Shown in pieces: positions 1 through 8,288 of a stretch of DNA of 64,000 nt. The position numbers and the translations under genes are program-made. The notes beneath the pieces were generated by a model. It was not told where the DNA came from. It worked only from the letters and a program-made list of their open reading frames with translations, and made no database searches. The stretch's first letter is position 1, and each line of letters begins with the position of its first letter. The stretch spans positions 124,001 to 188,000 of the forward strand of contig NZ_JAQPCG010000002.1 of the NCBI RefSeq assembly GCF_028464145.1, in the 5' to 3' direction. This stretch comes from Maribacter sp. PR1. GTDB taxonomy: Bacteria; Bacteroidota; Bacteroidia; Flavobacteriales; Flavobacteriaceae.

Positions 1-286
1 CAGAATATTCACCTGCATTATTAATACGATAGGATTCAACATCCTGTTCATTTAAAAATTTGGTGTATGGATCCAAATCCTCCAACATGTTCTTAATGGC
101 GGTATCCATAAGCTCAGCTGGATTGGTTTCGTCCACATAGTTCATGTTGAGCTCTTTAAAAAGCGTTGTAAAGATTTCTATCTGTTTAGCGATCTCAAAA
201 AAGTCGCTTTTAAAACTACTTCCTGCAACAAGAAAGGTTAGGGCCAGAACGGGAATTATTACTCTCTTTCGTATTATTTTATTCAT
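1..286 (-). CDS. S41 family C-terminal processing peptidase, 5' part only
   Basis: The gene starts at an ATG at 286-284 on the minus strand and runs off the left edge of the window, so only about the first 95 codons are seen. They give a signal sequence (MNKIIRKRVIIPVLALTFLV...) followed by a helical stretch containing MNYVDETNP and then MLEDLDPYTKFL. This succession is typical of the N-terminal segment of tail-specific (Ctp/S41) serine proteases of Bacteroidota, which cleave periplasmic proteins at their C-termini. PDZ and catalytic domains lie outside the window. Its start overlaps the end of rnpA by 8 nt, so the two are probably cotranscribed. Confidence 0.75.
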   Translation of the reverse strand, partial: MNKIIRKRVIIPVLALTFLVAGSSFKSDFFEIAKQIEIFTTLFKELNMNYVDETNPAELMDTAIKNMLEDLDPYTKFLNEQDVESYRINNAGEYS

Positions 287-671
287 GAATCCGGGCATTA
301 AATTTTTCTAAAAGCAGCTTCATTTTGGATTCCACATCCTTAAAAGCCGGCATTTCCTTTCCAAGGTATAAAAATAAAAACGCAAAGTTCTCTTGAGTAT
401 TGTTAAATACCATGCCTTTGTTTAATCGGTAGGACTCCCTTAAAAGTCTTTTTATTCTATTTCGATGAACGGCATTTTTAAAATTCTTTTTAGAAACCGT
501 TACGGCCGCCTTAATCGGAACCTCTTGTTTATCGACCTTTAGGTATATCAATTTTAACGGAAAAACAGATAGATTTCTTCCTTCGGAAAAAAGTTGGCCA
601 ATTAGCGTCTTGCTTTTTAGCTTTTCCTTTTTTCCAAAGGAAAAATTTTCAATCGGGCGAGTTGCCTCCAT
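279..671 (-). CDS. rnpA: Ribonuclease P protein component
   Basis: A 130-residue basic protein that assists the RNase P RNA in cutting tRNA 5' leaders. The RNR signature region is visible (KNAVHRNRIKRLLRESYR), preceded by the usual FGKKEKLKSKTLI beginning and the conserved AAVTVSKKNFK strand. The frame is open up to 707, but I chose the ATG at 671-669 (MEATRP...). The longer start would run 16 nt into the upstream M1 peptidase gene and add a 12-residue tail that the family lacks. It overlaps the S41 protease gene by 8 nt. Confidence 0.93.
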   Translation of the reverse strand: MEATRPIENFSFGKKEKLKSKTLIGQLFSEGRNLSVFPLKLIYLKVDKQEVPIKAAVTVSKKNFKNAVHRNRIKRLLRESYRLNKGMVFNNTQENFAFLFLYLGKEMPAFKDVESKMKLLLEKFNARIHE

Positions 672-691
672 TTTTACAACCGTGTTTTTAC

Positions 692-2548
692 TTATTCGGC
701 TTGCCAAACGTTATTTTCGGCATTTATATCCGCCATTAATTGGGAGGGATCAATCACAATTGCCTCTATGCTATCCATGGGTTTATTAAGTGTAAAATCA
801 TAACTAGGAAATGCCCAAGGCCAATCGGGCAGCACTGTTCTTTCAATTTGAGGATAGGGATTTCCTTTTTCACCGCGCATCATTCTTAGAGGCGCATAGA
901 AAGTTTCCCTAGTTCCATCTTTATAAACGACTAAAATGTCCAAAGGCATGGGCATTTGACCAATTCTGTCCATGGTGATTTTTGTACCCTCTCCTTCCAT
1001 TTCAACGGATTTAATTCCGTAGTCGATGGTGTTAGTGGTTTGGGTCCAATCCGTCAAATACCAATCCAACTCCATTCCCGATACTTTCTCTGCCGTACGT
1101 TTTAAATCATTGGGGACTGGATGCTTAAACTTGAAATCCGCATAATATTTTCGAAGAGTTTCCATGAGTTTGTCCTGCCCAATGATATAACCTAATTGCG
1201 CTAAAAACACAGCACCCTTACTATATGCCGCTATACCGTAAGCAAAGTTTAAATCATATCTGTCCGCATGGGTACTTTGCGGCTGTTCTTTACCAGACAA
1301 AGCTAAATTATAGTAACTCTTATAAGAGTTTTCAAAAGGGTTCTCCTTATTTTGATCACGAATTTCGTTGCTACAAAGTGCGGATATAAAGGATGTAAAT
1401 CCTTCGTCCATCCACTCGTGTTTGGCTTCATTGGTGGCCAAAACATGCTGGAACCAAGAATGTGCCAATTCATGAATCATAGTTCCAACGACGCTTCCAG
1501 GTCTATCCCCGCCCGTAATTAAGGTGGCCATGGCGTACTCCATTCCCCCATCACCACCTTGAATGACGGAATATTGCTCATAGGGATATTCACCAATATT
1601 CTTGCTGAAAAAATTCATGGCTTTCTCTGTCATAGGTTGCACGGCTTTCCAAGTATCTTGGAATTTGGGGTCGTTCTTGTATAGGAAATGTAGCATTGGG
1701 CCGTTATCCATTTTTAGTGTGTCGTGAATATATTCTGGATCTGCCGCCCACATAAAATCATGCACCATAGGAGCTTTAAAATGCCACGTTAGGGTTTTCC
1801 CTTTTTGCTTTTTCACGGTTGTTCCAGGTGCTTCATAACCATGGCCTATTTCTTGCGGGTTTTGTAAATACCCCGTACCGCCAACGATATAGTCCTTGTT
1901 CAATGTCAATTTCACATCAAAATCACCCCAAACACCATGAAACTCTCTGGCGATATATGGGTCCGCATGCCAACCCTCGAAATCATATTCGGCTAGTTTC
2001 GGATACCATTGGCTCATGGATAGGGCAACACCATCATTATTGTTACGGCCAGATCTTCTAATTTGAACAGGAACCTGCCCCTTAAAGGACATTTCAAAAG
2101 TTGTTTTTCCGCCCGGGGGAATTGGTTGTGCCAAGTCCACAACGAGAACAGTGCCTTCCTCATTGTAGCTTACCTTTTGCCCATCTTGGCTTAAGGATAC
2201 TACATGCAAGTATCCAATTTCACTTTCAGACAGGCTGGAAATGCGACTCTTCTTATCCTCTGTAATCATTCTTCTATCCGGGTCCTGAATATTCTGCAAC
2301 CGAATATCCATTTCACTTCCAGGTTGAAACGCATTCAAATACAAGTGATAGTAAACCCTACTTAGCTCATCTGGCGAGTTATTCGAGTATACCAATTTTT
2401 GGGTTCCCGTGTATTGAAAATTATCGACATCCATGTCAACATCCATAGTATAATCCACATGTTGTTGCCAATAATTGGTTTGGTTTTGGGCATGGGAAAA
2501 AACCCCTATGCAAAATAGGGTTATAAACGAAAGAATTAATTTTTTCAT
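692..2548 (-). CDS. M1 family metallopeptidase (secreted aminopeptidase-like)
   Basis: About 618 residues with a signal peptide (MKKLILSFITLFCIGVFSHAQ). The zinc site of M1 gluzincins is present: HELAHSW at about residue 357, with the third ligand Glu in the following NEAKHEWMDEGF segment. The upstream substrate loop reads GGDGGMEYAMAT, a variant of the GxMEN motif. An N-terminal beta-sandwich domain with YHLYLNAF precedes the catalytic domain. It probably trims peptides in the periplasm or at the surface. I chose the ATG at 2548 instead of 2563 because it directly opens the signal peptide. It lies 18 nt after the S8 protease gene, so the two may share a transcript. Confidence 0.9.
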   Translation of the reverse strand: MKKLILSFITLFCIGVFSHAQNQTNYWQQHVDYTMDVDMDVDNFQYTGTQKLVYSNNSPDELSRVYYHLYLNAFQPGSEMDIRLQNIQDPDRRMITEDKKSRISSLSESEIGYLHVVSLSQDGQKVSYNEEGTVLVVDLAQPIPPGGKTTFEMSFKGQVPVQIRRSGRNNNDGVALSMSQWYPKLAEYDFEGWHADPYIAREFHGVWGDFDVKLTLNKDYIVGGTGYLQNPQEIGHGYEAPGTTVKKQKGKTLTWHFKAPMVHDFMWAADPEYIHDTLKMDNGPMLHFLYKNDPKFQDTWKAVQPMTEKAMNFFSKNIGEYPYEQYSVIQGGDGGMEYAMATLITGGDRPGSVVGTMIHELAHSWFQHVLATNEAKHEWMDEGFTSFISALCSNEIRDQNKENPFENSYKSYYNLALSGKEQPQSTHADRYDLNFAYGIAAYSKGAVFLAQLGYIIGQDKLMETLRKYYADFKFKHPVPNDLKRTAEKVSGMELDWYLTDWTQTTNTIDYGIKSVEMEGEGTKITMDRIGQMPMPLDILVVYKDGTRETFYAPLRMMRGEKGNPYPQIERTVLPDWPWAFPSYDFTLNKPMDSIEAIVIDPSQLMADINAENNVWQAE

Positions 2549-2565
2549 GTTATCTATTTTCAAGA

Positions 2566-4197
2566 TTATAGTTCTAGCTGACCATTGCTCACTTTGCTTG
2601 CCATAATTAATGCATTATAAGCATTAACTATTTTTCCCGAGGTAGAAACCTCACTTAAACTAGCGCTTTTGGTATTGTCTCCACCTAAAATCACCTTCGT
2701 TTTTACGGGCAAACCAGAGTTTAAAATAATTTTCTTGACCTGCTTAGCACTTAGGTTTGGATATTGAGAAAAAATTAGTGCAGCTATGCCTGATACTGCT
2801 GGTGCGGCCATGGAAGTTCCTGGAGAGTATTCGTACTCATTATTTGGATAGGTAGAATAAATATCCGTACCAGGAGCAAAAACATCTACGTTAATATTTC
2901 CGTAATTGGAATAGGAGGCAACAAGCTCTGAGCCGTAATTTGGATCAAGAGCTCCGACCGTGATAACGTTGTCCGAAAATTCTGGACCATTGTTAATTTG
3001 GTCATTGGGAAAATTTGGGTTGGCCGGATTGTCCAAATCCGCACCATCGTTCCCTGCAGCATGTACAAAAAGAACATCATTGTCCGCTGCGTACTTAATA
3101 GCGTCATATACCCATTGAGCATTCGGAGAAAACGATTTACCAAAACTACCATTGATTACTTTGGCACCATTGTCTACAGCGTAACGGATACCACGGGCTA
3201 TATCTTTATCATACTCATCACCATTTGGAACGGCCCGTATGCTCATAATTGCCACGTTGTTTGCAACTCCGTTGGCACCTTTGCCATTGTTTCTTTCCGC
3301 TGCGATTATTCCGGCTACATGTGTGCCATGACTTTCGTCGTCGACCCTATTATTCGGGTTTCCGTTGCCATAATCGGTGTCGTTCAAATCATAAGGATTG
3401 TCTCCTACTATTTCCCGACCGTTGAAATCTTTGTTTAGATTATAATTAAGTTGTTCCGTAAAGTAGGTAATCCCTTCGCCCAATTCTTCAATAACTTCAG
3501 GGATGGAGTCCTTAAAACTAAACATTTGAAGAAGTACTGCTTTGTTTTGTTGCATTGCCTCGGTTGATGCTTCAATACCGGCAACATCCGATTTAGTATA
3601 ACTTTCCTTGCCCAGATACTCCTTGACCGCAGCATCGGCATTCTTTACCGCCTGTAAAATCTGTTCATAGCGTTGTTTGTTTTGTTGGGCAGTGTTATAC
3701 TCCTCGTCCAACTTAGCTTTTGCTTTTGCCAAAGCAGTTTGATCACCAATATTCAGCCTAAGCATTCTCACATATTCCAACTGCTCATTATAAGATTCAC
3801 CTAAGAAATTATACCCATGAATATCATCCACGAAACCATTGTTGTCATCATCTTTGTTATTTCCCGGCCTTTCATCCTCATTGGTCCAAATCACACCATC
3901 TAAATCTTCATGGTCTAAATCTATCCCCGAGTCCAGCACTGCAACTATTACCTTTTCGCCTTTTTTGTTTTTTATGATTTCTTCATAAGCTTTATCTACG
4001 CTCATCCCAGGTATAGTATCAGCCACCAAATCTAGATGGCCCCAATGCTGTTTTTCTTTTTCTGTCAGTTCCGAAACCTTTAGGGGAACGGTGTCAATAT
4101 TTTCAACAGGGGTTAGAATTAGTCCACTGCTACCACCGCAGCCCAGGAGGGCGACAAAAGAAAAAGCCAAAAACGATTTAGTCATTCTACGTATCAT
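2566..4197 (-). CDS. S8 family subtilisin-like serine peptidase, lipoprotein
   Basis: A 543-residue subtilase. The catalytic triad is visible: Asp in VAVLDSGID (about residue 89), His in ESHGTHVAGI (about 289) and Ser in GTSMAAPAVSGIA (about 461). The N-terminus (FLAFSFVALLGCGGSS) carries a lipobox, so it is probably anchored in the outer membrane. Between Asp and His there is an unusually long insert of roughly 170-200 residues that is rich in Ala, Lys and Gln and looks helical or coiled-coil. Translation could start at Met1 or Met5; both keep the signal. It is followed by the M1 peptidase gene on the same strand, which suggests a joint proteolytic function. Confidence 0.9.
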   Translation of the reverse strand: MIRRMTKSFLAFSFVALLGCGGSSGLILTPVENIDTVPLKVSELTEKEKQHWGHLDLVADTIPGMSVDKAYEEIIKNKKGEKVIVAVLDSGIDLDHEDLDGVIWTNEDERPGNNKDDDNNGFVDDIHGYNFLGESYNEQLEYVRMLRLNIGDQTALAKAKAKLDEEYNTAQQNKQRYEQILQAVKNADAAVKEYLGKESYTKSDVAGIEASTEAMQQNKAVLLQMFSFKDSIPEVIEELGEGITYFTEQLNYNLNKDFNGREIVGDNPYDLNDTDYGNGNPNNRVDDESHGTHVAGIIAAERNNGKGANGVANNVAIMSIRAVPNGDEYDKDIARGIRYAVDNGAKVINGSFGKSFSPNAQWVYDAIKYAADNDVLFVHAAGNDGADLDNPANPNFPNDQINNGPEFSDNVITVGALDPNYGSELVASYSNYGNINVDVFAPGTDIYSTYPNNEYEYSPGTSMAAPAVSGIAALIFSQYPNLSAKQVKKIILNSGLPVKTKVILGGDNTKSASLSEVSTSGKIVNAYNALIMASKVSNGQLEL

Positions 4198-4224
4198 ATA
4201 TAGTTGTTAAATTATTCTGATTTA

Positions 4225-5088
4225 TTAATTAAAAATTTCGTGGAAAGTAAAAGTTTGATTCAGCCTAACCCCTTTTTCCGTTTTGTTTAAGGTGCAAATT
4301 TGGTTATTTGCATCGTGTTCAAAAAAAAGAAAGTAGTTGTTTTCTACAGCTGTGTTCAAGAACTTTTCCTTTTCGGTCAAGGTTAGTAAAGGCCGGGTGT
4401 CATAACCCATGACATAGGGTAAGGGTATGTGCCCTACTGTTGGAATCAAATCTGCGACAAATACAATGGTCTTCCCCTTATAATTTATTTGGGGCAACAT
4501 CTGTTTTTCTGTATGTCCATCAACAAAATGGATGCCAAAACCCAGATCCGATTTTTTTAAAAAATTATTTTGGCTTATTGAGTCTATAAATTTAAGCCGC
4601 CCACTTTCTTCCATAGGGAACAAATTTTCCGCTAGGAAAGAGGCTTTTTCCCTGGCATTGGGATTTATAGCCCAGTCCCAATGGCTGCTATTGGACCAAT
4701 ATGTGGCATTTTTAAAAGCGGGCTCGTATCCCGTTCTATTCTTATTCCATTGAATGCAGCCACCACAATGGTCAAAGTGCAGGTGGGTCAGAAAAACATC
4801 GGTTACATCATCTCGGTGAAAACCGATTTTATTCAAAGAGTCGTCCAAGGAATAATTTCCCCAGCGGTGGTAATGCCCAAAAAATTTTTCGGATTGTTTA
4901 TTTCCAAGTCCGGCGTCTATAAGAATAAGCCTATCGCCTTCTTCAATTAACAGACTTCTGGCCGCAATATCAATAAGGTTGTTTTCGTCTGCCGGATTTG
5001 TCCTTTGCCAAAGGGATTTCGGCACCACACCGAACATGGCGCCTCCGTCTAATTTAAAATTACCTGTCTCTATGGGGTATAGATTCAT
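4225..5088 (-). CDS. MBL-fold metallo-hydrolase
   Basis: A 287-residue cytoplasmic protein without a signal peptide. The metallo-beta-lactamase zinc motif is THLHFDHCGG (about residue 105), followed by the downstream His in FVDGHTEKQ and Asp in VFVADLIPT. The overall plan resembles the quorum-quenching-lactonase/YtnP-like branch of MBL hydrolases. The substrate cannot be read from the sequence. It lies 27 nt before the S8 protease gene on the same strand and could be the first gene of that run. Confidence 0.85.
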   Translation of the reverse strand: MNLYPIETGNFKLDGGAMFGVVPKSLWQRTNPADENNLIDIAARSLLIEEGDRLILIDAGLGNKQSEKFFGHYHRWGNYSLDDSLNKIGFHRDDVTDVFLTHLHFDHCGGCIQWNKNRTGYEPAFKNATYWSNSSHWDWAINPNAREKASFLAENLFPMEESGRLKFIDSISQNNFLKKSDLGFGIHFVDGHTEKQMLPQINYKGKTIVFVADLIPTVGHIPLPYVMGYDTRPLLTLTEKEKFLNTAVENNYFLFFEHDANNQICTLNKTEKGVRLNQTFTFHEIFN

Positions 5089-5233
5089 TAATCTACTGGA
5101 TAATGGAATAAATCGGGCAAATTAATTAAAATGAATAGGAAAATCGGGATATTTAAGAGTTTTTAACGCTATGGCTAAATTATTAAGAATATGATTTGAA
5201 CGCATTTATTACAAGATCGGCCTTTACATTTTT

Positions 5234-5629
5234 CTATACATCTTTTAGGATTAAATCCTCTAAAGAATGATGGGCCAAAGGCTTGGCCAAATGCTTCTTG
5301 ATTTCATCATAGCTTTCCGAACGAGCCACATCTGCAGAGTTCATGGAAGAACTCAGTACAAACACTGTACATTTTTCCTTTGAACTTTCAGGGAGTTCTT
5401 TATAGTTTTCAATAAACTCGTAACCGTCCATTCCGGGCATACGAATATCTAAAAATATAATATCGGGAAACATGTTTAGGTCTTCTTTTAATCCTATCAA
5501 GTAGTCCAGAGCCTCTTTTCCCGAGGTCTTGGTAACTACTTCTTCAACTAGTTTTGATTTTGAAACAATAGCCTTGTTGATGTAATTGTCTATTTCCGAA
5601 TCATCTATCAATAGTACTTTCATAAACAT
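5234..5629 (-). CDS. Single-domain response regulator (receiver only)
   Basis: 131 residues forming only a receiver domain. The acidic pair is in LLIDDSE, the phospho-acceptor Asp in IIFLDIRMPGMDGYE, and the Lys in HLAKPLAHHS. There is no output domain, so it should relay phosphate or act through protein binding, as CheY-like proteins do. It starts 7 nt downstream of the histidine kinase at 5637-7589, which is almost certainly its partner. Met1 and Met3 are both possible starts. Confidence 0.92.
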   Translation of the reverse strand: MFMKVLLIDDSEIDNYINKAIVSKSKLVEEVVTKTSGKEALDYLIGLKEDLNMFPDIIFLDIRMPGMDGYEFIENYKELPESSKEKCTVFVLSSSMNSADVARSESYDEIKKHLAKPLAHHSLEDLILKDV

Positions 5630-5636
5630 GTATTAA

Positions 5637-7589
5637 TTAATTCTTAGGAGCCATATTGGGTAATTTAATTGTAAAAGTAGACCCCATATTTAGTTCTGAC
5701 TCCAGCGATACCGAACCCCGTAGCTTTTCAAGAATCTCCTGAACTATAAATAATCCAATACCAGAACCCATGACTTTGGCAGTGGCCCTATAGAACATAT
5801 TATAAATTTTGGTCTGACTTTCTTTATCAATACCCATACCATTGTCCTTAATAATTATAGAGGCCTCTTTGCTATTTATGATTACATTGATCCAAATCGA
5901 AGGGCTGCGCTTTTCCAGATCATGATATTTGATGGCATTGGAAATAAAATTATTTAATAGAACAGTTACTCTTCTTTTATCTGAGAAAAAAGGTTCTTTA
6001 TTGTTGATCTCTTTAACCACATTAATACCACTAGTGTTTTTTAGATACCATAAATCTTCTAACGACCTGTCAATTAAGGTACTAAAATTTATTTTCTCTA
6101 TTTTAACATCGAGGTGCTTATTTTGAGAATATTGTATTATTTCTCCGATAAAATCATCTAAGCGAGTAATGGAGTTTTCCATCATGTTAAGATTAACCAA
6201 TTTTTCAGACTCCGACTCCTCTTTTTTCATAATATCTACCAAGCCCAAAAGTGATGTTAGCGGGGCTCTTAACTCATGAGAGGCACTGTATACAAAGCTG
6301 TCTAACTCCGAGTTGGTTTTTTTTAGCTCTCTGTTTTTATTCTCGAGTTTTTTTCTTTCCTCTTTCCTTTCGGAAATATCCCGGACAATACCCAATATAA
6401 CCCCATCATTTAATTTTTTAGCGCTAACCTCACCATAAAAAGAAGATTTGTCCTTGCGCAATAATTGCCTTTCGGAAAGAACGGACTGCCCCAAGTTTAG
6501 TTCTTGAAACCTGATTGGGAGGTTTTCCAACTCTTCATTGGTGGCCAGATTTTTAATATTTTGTTTGAGCAATTCACTTTTTGAATAACCAAACATTTCT
6601 ACCCCACGGATATTGGCATCAATCATATTTCCATTAAAATCCGTTAAAAAAATACCGTCAGAGGCTTGTTCTATAAGTGATTTAAATTTTTGCTCGCTTT
6701 CCCTTAAGAGCAGTGTTTTATCCTCTACCATTTTCTTGAGTTTTATAGGACGTTCCAGTATGGAATTTGTATAAAAACCAGCGAGAATAGAAAGAAAAAC
6801 ACCCAGTATACCTAGGGCGAGGACACCACCAAGAGCAAAGCTCTTATTCGAAATCACATAAAGTTTCCACTCCCCATTGTAATCTGTGATAGAGCGGTTT
6901 AACGCGTTTTCCTGAAGTTTTTTTTGTGAAGAAAAAAATATTTTTTCGGACCCGTCTGGATTAACCTTTGAAAGTTGATAAGAGTACTGACTTTGCTCTA
7001 GGGAATCCAAGGAAATTGCAGATAATAAGGTAGATAACTTTATTACTGCTGCCGCAAAGCCAGAAAACTCATTATTTGTATAAATTGGAGTGCGGCAGAC
7101 AAAACCAGAACCACCTTGTTTTAAATTTATTGGTCCGGCAATATAATATTCACCTTTTTCAATGGTTCTGACCGCCCCAGGTTTTCCCACGGAGTCCATT
7201 AAAATGTTAAAGCCCAAGACTTCATTTTCTTCTATTGGGTAGACATGGGTAATAACTCCAGAACTATCCACAAGCTCAAGTGCGTCAACACTGGTATTCG
7301 TTTTCAACAGTAACTGGGATATATTAGAAAAATCTTGGGGGACACCATAGTTTTCTACTAAAAAGGCCAGACTTTGCGTACTTGAAAACCCTTGGTTCAA
7401 AACATTTTTAATCTCTCTGTCAATGCGGGTGGCTTGTCTACTAACCCCATCTTCCTCGGAACTCTTAAGGATAAGATATCTTTGATAGGCTACAAACGTA
7501 GTTATACTTAGGATTATTAGAAACACCAATAAACCTGGGATTACAGGAGAACTTAGTTTTATTTTTTTTAAAGGGTTTCTCATCACCAT
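5637..7589 (-). CDS. CHASE-PAS sensor histidine kinase
   Basis: 650 residues. Helix 1 lies near residues 16-36. An extracytoplasmic CHASE-type domain follows, with the typical LKQGGSGFVCRTPIY segment. Helix 2 is near 250-275, then a PAS domain (FKSLIEQASDGIFLTDFNG) and a HisKA domain with phospho-acceptor His in SASHELRAPLTSL. The HATPase_c N and G boxes are NNFISNAIKYH and GSGIGLFIV. It senses an unknown external ligand through CHASE and phosphorylates itself. The receiver protein 7 nt downstream is the obvious phosphate acceptor. Confidence 0.92.
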   Translation of the reverse strand: MVMRNPLKKIKLSSPVIPGLLVFLIILSITTFVAYQRYLILKSSEEDGVSRQATRIDREIKNVLNQGFSSTQSLAFLVENYGVPQDFSNISQLLLKTNTSVDALELVDSSGVITHVYPIEENEVLGFNILMDSVGKPGAVRTIEKGEYYIAGPINLKQGGSGFVCRTPIYTNNEFSGFAAAVIKLSTLLSAISLDSLEQSQYSYQLSKVNPDGSEKIFFSSQKKLQENALNRSITDYNGEWKLYVISNKSFALGGVLALGILGVFLSILAGFYTNSILERPIKLKKMVEDKTLLLRESEQKFKSLIEQASDGIFLTDFNGNMIDANIRGVEMFGYSKSELLKQNIKNLATNEELENLPIRFQELNLGQSVLSERQLLRKDKSSFYGEVSAKKLNDGVILGIVRDISERKEERKKLENKNRELKKTNSELDSFVYSASHELRAPLTSLLGLVDIMKKEESESEKLVNLNMMENSITRLDDFIGEIIQYSQNKHLDVKIEKINFSTLIDRSLEDLWYLKNTSGINVVKEINNKEPFFSDKRRVTVLLNNFISNAIKYHDLEKRSPSIWINVIINSKEASIIIKDNGMGIDKESQTKIYNMFYRATAKVMGSGIGLFIVQEILEKLRGSVSLESELNMGSTFTIKLPNMAPKN

Positions 7590-8288
7590 CCGTATTCGGT
7601 TAATACCTCATTAATAGAGGGAATACTCAGTATAGATTCTTTACTATCTATAAAAAGCTACTAATTCTAATCGGTCCAAAGCAGCGTTTGGGACGGTAGT
7701 TAAATTCTTTTTTTTAGGGAAAATCAGTCACAAAAATATAAAAGCATATTGAACTATAGTATTTTTGCTGATAAATTGTAGGTAAAACCTGCAATTACGC
7801 TTGTTGAATTTTCTTTTTGTGCTATTAGGTGAAAATGTTCAGGATTTACTTTAGTGTGGTTTCTTAAAATTCACGATATCTGTATTTTAAAATCATTAAA
7901 AGAAATTTATTCCTCCAGCTACCACGTTAACAACTGCTGTATATTCTTTTTTTTAAAAAAAGTAATTCATCCTAGAGCTGGCCGGCATCATCATTCTGGG
8001 AATAATTATATAAAGGCTGGCTTGGCGTTTTAAATTGCCAGCTTTATTAGCCTTAACCTGTTTTACTCTAAGTAATCTTTCTTTACCCCTGAATTCTTAT
8101 ATTTTTTCTATAATACAACATCATCATAAGGTATAGTTTTTTGTAATGACCAACCGATGAAATCCTTCTGGTTTGTTTTCATTAGTAGCAACATAATAAA
8201 ACCCAATCAAAACCTTGGTTTATCAAAAATATATCATCATTTTGGCAGAATATTAAAAGCCTTTTCTAAGCGCTAACTCCAAATTGAC
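7590..8288. other. 700-bp intergenic region between divergent genes
   Basis: I see no convincing gene. The region is AT-rich and separates the divergent kinase and permease genes, so it must hold both promoters, but I could not fix a convincing pair of promoter boxes. One hairpin stands out: GCTGGC at 8016-8021 pairs with GCCAGC at 8037-8042, flanked by AAAG before and TTTATTA after. Its role is unknown. Confidence 0.6.
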
